DNA of 64,000 nt from Paludibacterium purpuratum (lineage in GTDB: Bacteria; Pseudomonadota; Gammaproteobacteria; Burkholderiales; Chromobacteriaceae): positions 183,990 to 247,989 of the forward strand of contig NZ_SNZP01000005.1 of NCBI RefSeq assembly GCF_004363805.1, written 5' to 3'. Position numbers and translations under genes: made by a program. The notes under the pieces were generated by a model that was given only the letters and a program-made list of their open reading frames with translations, ran no database searches and was not told where the DNA came from. This document shows, piece after piece, positions 59,919 through 64,000 of this stretch (position 1 is its first letter; every line of letters begins with the position of its first letter).

Positions 59919-60035
59919 ATTCCTAAGTACTACCACTTAAAGGCCACTTTTCTTTTGGCAAAGCCCCGGTAAGTTGCATAAAACAGCTAGTGAGTCTCCT
60001 GGTTACAGGGCTCATTGGCCCCCCGCAGCCATTTC

Positions 60036-60064
60036 TGCCCACCCTCCCCGGGTGGGCATTTTTC
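60036..60064 (+). terminator. Isolated terminator between proA and the stress-protein gene
   Basis: TGCCCACC (60036-60043) and GGTGGGCA (60051-60058) form an 8-bp stem followed by TTTTTC. It lies over 200 bp beyond the proA stop, so it either ends a long proA tail or a separate short transcript. Confidence 0.75.
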
Positions 60065-60102
60065 TTGGCGCTGCGACAAGATGACAATAGATAGGCGCTT
60101 AC

Positions 60103-60591
60103 ATGTATCAGCACATCATCGTCGCCGTTGATGTCGACCAGCACACCGACAAGGCACTGCTTGCCGCAGGCCAGTTGGCCAAAATGATCGGCGCGCGTTT
60201 GACCGTGGTACACATCGTCAATCTGCAGGATTTGGCACGGGCGGATAGCGAATTGGTCTCGACGCAGACGCTGCACGAGCAAGTACTGCAACGTGGCCGA
60301 ACACTGTTGCAACAAGCCCGCCGGCGAGTGGTCGAACAACACGGCATCGAGCCGCTGGCGCATCTAGGGGAAAGCTGGCATGGCAAGCGCGATATGGCTT
60401 CGGTACTGGTGCGCTTTGCGATCGCGGTGGATGCCGACCTACTGGTGCTGGCCACGCACAGTCGCACCGGCATCATGCACAAGCTCATGGGAAGTTTCAT
60501 CGAAAATGTGATCCGGACGGCCCCCTGCCCACTGATGATCGTACGTAGCCCGGGGAGCGAAACCGTTGCCGACACGCCGTTGGTGGCTTAG
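60103..60591 (+). CDS. Universal stress protein (UspA family)
   Basis: The 162-residue single-domain protein begins YQHIIVAVDVDQHTDKAL and ends in the ATP-binding pattern LATHSRTGIMHKLMGSFIENVIRTAPCPLMIV (shown in parts: TGIMHKLMGS, then APCPLMIV). Usp proteins respond to starvation and envelope or oxidative stress. The loop keeps the GS pair, so ATP binding is likely. It is convergent with tlyA. Confidence 0.9.
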   Translation: MYQHIIVAVDVDQHTDKALLAAGQLAKMIGARLTVVHIVNLQDLARADSELVSTQTLHEQVLQRGRTLLQQARRRVVEQHGIEPLAHLGESWHGKRDMASVLVRFAIAVDADLLVLATHSRTGIMHKLMGSFIENVIRTAPCPLMIVRSPGSETVADTPLVA

Positions 60592-60605
60592 GCACCGGAG
60601 CAGGG

Positions 60606-61370
60606 TCAGCGGCCTTTGCGGGCGAAGATGAAGAATTCGCGATTGCCGTCGCCGCCGGTGATCGGGCTATCGAACCACTTGAGCACTTGCAAGCCCTCGG
60701 CCGTCACCGCATCGCCGATCTTGCGGCGGACGCCGTCGTACAGTCGAGCATCGCGGACGATCCCCCCCCGACCGATCCCCTCCCGACCCACCTCGAACTG
60801 GGGTTTGACCAGCGACAGCAAATAGCCACCCTCGGCGAGTAGCGCCAAAGCCGAAGGCAAAACCAGGGTCAGGGAAATGAACGACACATCGCAAACGATC
60901 AGATCGAACGGCCGATCCCGGTTGGCCGCCAACAGCGCAGAGCGATCCAGCGCACGCGCATTGACGCCCTCGAAGTAACGCACCCGCGCGTCACCGCGCA
61001 ACCTAGCCGCCAATTGGTCGTGACCGACGTCGACGCCGACAACGCTTTCCGCACCAGACTGCAGCACGCAATCGGTGAAGCCGCCGGTCGACTGCCCGAC
61101 ATCCAACACAGACATGCCCGCCACCGATAGCCCCGTTTCGGCCAGCGCGCCGACCATCTTCAGACCACCGCGCGACACGAAGCGATCGGCCGGATCGGGG
61201 GTAATGTAAAACGCGCTAAAACCGTCGGCGAATTTCTGCCCAGGCTTAGTCATGGGTACGCGCTTGCCGCCGATTTCCACGCTGACGCGCCCGCTATCGA
61301 TCAGATGCTGGGCATTGGTGCGGGATGGGGCAAGGCCCAATTCGACGAGCAGGAGGTCGGCACGGATCAT
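60606..61370 (-). CDS. tlyA: TlyA-type rRNA 2'-O-methyltransferase
   Basis: The 254-residue protein has an N-terminal S4 RNA-binding domain (about 1-62, IRADLLLVELGLAPSRTNAQ) and an FtsJ-like methyltransferase. The latter has SRGGLKM, the SAM motif VLDVGQSTGGFTDCVLQ and CDVSFISL. TlyA methylates rRNA riboses in studied organisms and was first described as a haemolysin; hence many annotations say hemolysin. The ATG at 61370 fits the S4 start; an upstream in-frame extension overlaps yceH. Confidence 0.92.
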   Translation of the reverse strand: MIRADLLLVELGLAPSRTNAQHLIDSGRVSVEIGGKRVPMTKPGQKFADGFSAFYITPDPADRFVSRGGLKMVGALAETGLSVAGMSVLDVGQSTGGFTDCVLQSGAESVVGVDVGHDQLAARLRGDARVRYFEGVNARALDRSALLAANRDRPFDLIVCDVSFISLTLVLPSALALLAEGGYLLSLVKPQFEVGREGIGRGGIVRDARLYDGVRRKIGDAVTAEGLQVLKWFDSPITGGDGNREFFIFARKGR

Positions 61371-61490
61371 GGTCGGTTTCGATGAGGCTCTGACAAAGCC
61401 GACAGCGTGGCGGCGCGCGCGAAAGCTGTCAACTGCAATGCCGCTGCCGGATGTTAGAATCGCATTTTTAAGCGAGAGACGAGACGGCCC

Positions 61491-62117
61491 ATGGATGGAT
61501 ATCAACTCAGTCCAGAAGAAGTGCGTGTGCTCGGGGCGCTGGTAGAAAAACAAGCGCTCACGCCAGATGCCTACCCGCTAACGCTCAACGCCCTGCTCGG
61601 TGCCTGCAACCAGCTCACCAGCCGCGAACCGGTCATGCAGTTGGCCGAACACGATATCCTCGCCGCCCTGGATCGACTGCTGGCGCAGAAGCTGGTGGCG
61701 GAACGCACACCGGCCGGCAGCCGGGTCGCCAAATACGAGCACCGACTCAACTACGAATGGAATATCGATGGCGCACGCCTGACGGTACTGGCGCTCTTGA
61801 TGCTGCGCGGCGCGCAGACCGCAGCCGAGATCCGAGCGCGTAGCGGCCGTATCTACAGTTTTTCTAGCATCGAGGAAGTGGATACCGCGTTGAACGCGCT
61901 AGCCGACAAATACCCGCCGATGACGGTCAGGCTGGCACGCCAGCCCGGCGCGCGCGAAGCGCGCTGGATGCACCTGCTCGGCGGCGAGCCTCTGCAGATG
62001 GTGGAAGAATGCCGTGAAATCGACGTCGGCTTAGCCGGGCGCGTCGCCGCACTGGAAGCTCAAGTCGAGGCGCTCAAGACGCGGCTGGTCGAACTCGAAG
62101 CGCGTATAGAGGATTAG
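61491..62117 (+). CDS. yceH: YceH/DUF480 family protein
   Basis: The 208-residue protein has two winged-helix-like domains: LSPEEVRVLGALVEKQALTPD and YPLTLNALLGACNQ in the first, LTVLALLMLRGAQTAAEIRAR in the second. A C-terminal coiled coil (about 180-208) follows. The role is unknown; the fold suggests nucleic-acid binding. A TAGAAT -10-like hexamer lies about 30 bp upstream. It is divergent from tlyA. Confidence 0.93.
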   Translation: MDGYQLSPEEVRVLGALVEKQALTPDAYPLTLNALLGACNQLTSREPVMQLAEHDILAALDRLLAQKLVAERTPAGSRVAKYEHRLNYEWNIDGARLTVLALLMLRGAQTAAEIRARSGRIYSFSSIEEVDTALNALADKYPPMTVRLARQPGAREARWMHLLGGEPLQMVEECREIDVGLAGRVAALEAQVEALKTRLVELEARIED

Positions 62118-62131
62118 CGTAGGGGGAGTCA

Positions 62132-62180
62132 TCGCGGCTGACGCCGCTCCTACACTATTTTTCGTAGGAGCGGCCGCGAA
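62132..62180. repeat. REP-like inverted pair between yceH and the peptidase gene
   Basis: GTAGGAGCGGCCGCGAA (62164-62180) and an inverted copy (62132-62154, reading TGTAGGAGCGGCGTCAGCCG on the minus strand) face each other. They share a perfect 10-bp arm with a 10-nt loop. The sequence is like REP elements of pseudomonads and may also serve as terminator for the convergent genes. Confidence 0.75.
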
Positions 62181-62186
62181 CAGCGC

Positions 62187-64000
62187 TCAATCAAACAGCC
62201 GCTGATACAAATACACCAGCACCCGCGCCAGATCGGTGGCCGTCTGCACCTGCCCGGCATTGCCGCTATGGCCGCCGCTATCGGTTTCGTAGAACAACGG
62301 CGGCTGTCCCAGTTCGTTGAGTCGCGCCACCATCTTGCGGGCGTGCGCCGGATGCACCCGGTCGTCGCGCCGGCTGGTGGTGAACAACGCCTGCGGATAG
62401 GTCACGCCGGGCCGCAGTTGATGATAAGGCGAATAGGCCTGCAAATGCGGCCGCTGGTCGGCGTCGTCCGGATCGCCGTATTCGTCGATCCAGCTCGCAC
62501 CGGCTAGTAGCCGGGTGTAGCGCAGCATATCGAGCAGCGGGACTTCGCATACCACCGCCTGGAACAGTTCCGGCCGCCGCACCATGGCCGCGCCGACCAA
62601 CAAGCCGCCGTTACTGCCGCCCTCGATGGCCAGATGCCGCGAATCGGTCACGCCGCGCGCGATCAGATCTTCGGCGACCGCGATGAAGTCCTCGAAACTC
62701 ACTGCGCGACGCACGCCTTGCGCCGCCTGATGCCAAGCCGGACCGAACTCGCCGCCGCCGCGGATATTGGCCACCACGAATACCCCGCCCTTTTCCAGCC
62801 AATGCGGACCGAAGTTATCCATGTAATACGGCAGCATCGCCACTTCGAAACCGCCATAACCATAAAGCAGGGTCGGTGCCCGGCCATCGAACGGCAGATC
62901 GCGCGGACGCACGATGAAGTAGGGAATCGCCGTGCCGTCCGGCGCGCAGGCGGCCCACTGCTCGGCAACGAAACGATCTGCGTCGAATGCGGCAGGCTGC
63001 GAACGCAGGCATTCCGGCTCGCCGTGCGGCAATTCGAGCCGATACAGGCCAGTCGGCGTCAAGAAATCGCTATAGCTGTAGTAGAGGCTGTCGCTCTCCC
63101 AGGGCTGGTCGACAAACTCGATCACACCATCCGCCTGGGCCTGCAATGGCCACTCGCGCCAGCCCCCCTCCTCGCGTCCGAAAGCCAGCAGTCGGCTGCG
63201 TACATTTTCCAGCAGGTTGACCAGGATGAAGCCTCGACTGCACTCCACCGAGTCGACCGAGGCGCGTTCGCCCGGCGCGACCAACACGGCAACCCGATCG
63301 CTCGCCAACGTATAGGTCACGAGCGCGCCGGCCGGCAGCAACTGTTCGTCGCGCTGCCAATCCTGCGCCAACTTGACCACCAAGTCGCCATGCAGCCAGG
63401 CCAACACCTCGGCCTCGGCCGGCAGCGGCAAGGCCCGGGTCGTCAAATCGGCGTCGACCACATGGTAGGTCTTGCGATAGAAGCTATCGGACGACTCGAT
63501 CATATCCAGATAGCCGCCGTCACAGGCCAAAAACCGCCAGGCGGTCACCATCATGGCGTCTTGCGATGCGGCAAACAGCCGCCGCGCCTGCGACCAGTCC
63601 GCGCCGCGCGACAGTATCCACACTTCGCGCGGATAGCCGGCCCTGGTGCACTGCGCCTCATCCCACGCAGGGCAGACGAACAGACTGTCCGGATCGCGCC
63701 AAGCGACATGGTTCTTGCCGAAGGGAAGGCTGAAGCCGCCCTCGACAAAATCGGCCGCCTCCAGGTCGTATTCCCGCGTCACCGCGGCATCGCTGCCGCC
63801 CTGGCACAGCGTCAGCAAACAGCGGCTTGGGGCCAGCGTGTAATGCGAAACGCCCTCCAGGTACCAGTCTTGCCCTTCGGACTCCGCCAACCGGTCGATA
63901 TCCAACACCACCTGCCAATCGCTCGCGCCAGCCCGATAGGCCGCCAGCGTGGCACGACGATACACGCCGCGCGGGTGCTCGGCGCTTTGGTGAAAGTTGT
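62187..64000 (-). CDS. Prolyl oligopeptidase family serine peptidase (5' end outside window)
   Basis: The frame stays open to the right edge, so at least 604 residues are seen; the family is usually about 680-700, so 80-100 N-terminal residues are probably missing. A beta-propeller half comes first. The S9A catalytic domain contains GYGGFEVAMLPYY, ANIRGGGEFGPAWH, the nucleophile in EGGSNGGLLVGA, the acid in SRRDDRVHPAHA and His in DSGGHSGN. Upstream codons NFHQSAEHPRGVYRR also match the family. It cleaves short peptides after proline. Confidence 0.93.
   Translation of the reverse strand, partial: NFHQSAEHPRGVYRRATLAAYRAGASDWQVVLDIDRLAESEGQDWYLEGVSHYTLAPSRCLLTLCQGGSDAAVTREYDLEAADFVEGGFSLPFGKNHVAWRDPDSLFVCPAWDEAQCTRAGYPREVWILSRGADWSQARRLFAASQDAMMVTAWRFLACDGGYLDMIESSDSFYRKTYHVVDADLTTRALPLPAEAEVLAWLHGDLVVKLAQDWQRDEQLLPAGALVTYTLASDRVAVLVAPGERASVDSVECSRGFILVNLLENVRSRLLAFGREEGGWREWPLQAQADGVIEFVDQPWESDSLYYSYSDFLTPTGLYRLELPHGEPECLRSQPAAFDADRFVAEQWAACAPDGTAIPYFIVRPRDLPFDGRAPTLLYGYGGFEVAMLPYYMDNFGPHWLEKGGVFVVANIRGGGEFGPAWHQAAQGVRRAVSFEDFIAVAEDLIARGVTDSRHLAIEGGSNGGLLVGAAMVRRPELFQAVVCEVPLLDMLRYTRLLAGASWIDEYGDPDDADQRPHLQAYSPYHQLRPGVTYPQALFTTSRRDDRVHPAHARKMVARLNELGQPPLFYETDSGGHSGNAGQVQTATDLARVLVYLYQRLFD

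Noticed and set aside
59829-59930. Replication origin suggested by DnaA-like boxes
   Set aside because: Only three imperfect boxes occur, with no AT-rich unwinding region and no dnaA, dnaN, gyrB, rpmH or parAB nearby.

Overview
The window reads as ordinary chromosomal core sequence from a GC-rich betaproteobacterium, most likely a Neisseriales member of the Chromobacteriaceae type. This rests on gene content and order (rsmB-DUF4390-ntrYX, def-fmt next to dprA-smg-topA, a DUF3460 gene, a tol-pal cluster, and a gshA of the Acidithiobacillus/beta type) and not on a database search. No prophage, insertion sequence, CRISPR array or rRNA operon is visible. Three tRNA-Lys genes are present. The first and last genes run off the window.

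Layout. 1-7020: an Ala/Lys-rich exported repeat protein (cut by the edge), a PaeA/YtfL-type membrane protein, HIT hydrolase, sulfurtransferase, an xth-hydrolase pair, pyrE, an exported coiled-coil protein and a ChaA-type antiporter. 7024-7485: three tRNA-Lys genes. 7600-12231: cutA, fxsA, a YggU protein, a Dps protein, an orphan TonB-like protein, a thioesterase, a TlpA-like thioredoxin and moeB. 12320-19968: minus-strand gene run ntrX-ntrY-DUF4390-rsmB-htpX-fmt-def. 20083-24113: dprA, smg, topA. 24184-26822: gshA-gshB-dgkA operon. 27036-30167: TlpA-like protein and a phosphoketolase. 30306-36650: fadH, a lipase-like hydrolase, a GNAT enzyme and purC, purK, purE. 36748-40609: tolR-tolA-tolB-pal-cpoB without tolQ. 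40717-44882: O-methyltransferase, DUF3460 protein, diguanylate cyclase and a receiver-TPR protein. 44908-52952: uvrD, cysE, rng, maf, secA. 53154-56386: dciA facing cysT-cysW-cysA. 56507-58391: a three-gene bufferin (DUF2282/MNIO/DUF2063) operon. 58569-64000: proA, an intergenic stretch with structured signals, a universal stress protein, tlyA, yceH and a partial prolyl oligopeptidase.

Most genes are housekeeping: outer-membrane constriction, glutathione synthesis, purine synthesis, sulfate uptake, protein maturation, RNA processing and secretion.

Most worth a second look: an NtrX whose AAA+ domain has lost its ATPase and sigma-54 contact motifs; the compact bufferin RiPP operon; a near-perfect operator palindrome filling the fadH promoter spacer; an FNR-type box placed about 41 bp upstream of the expected start of the phosphoketolase transcript; a tol-pal cluster lacking tolQ; a receiver-TPR gene next to a diguanylate cyclase; and the proA-usp intergenic region, with three DnaA-box-like repeats at 11-bp spacing, a Fur-like site and an isolated terminator.
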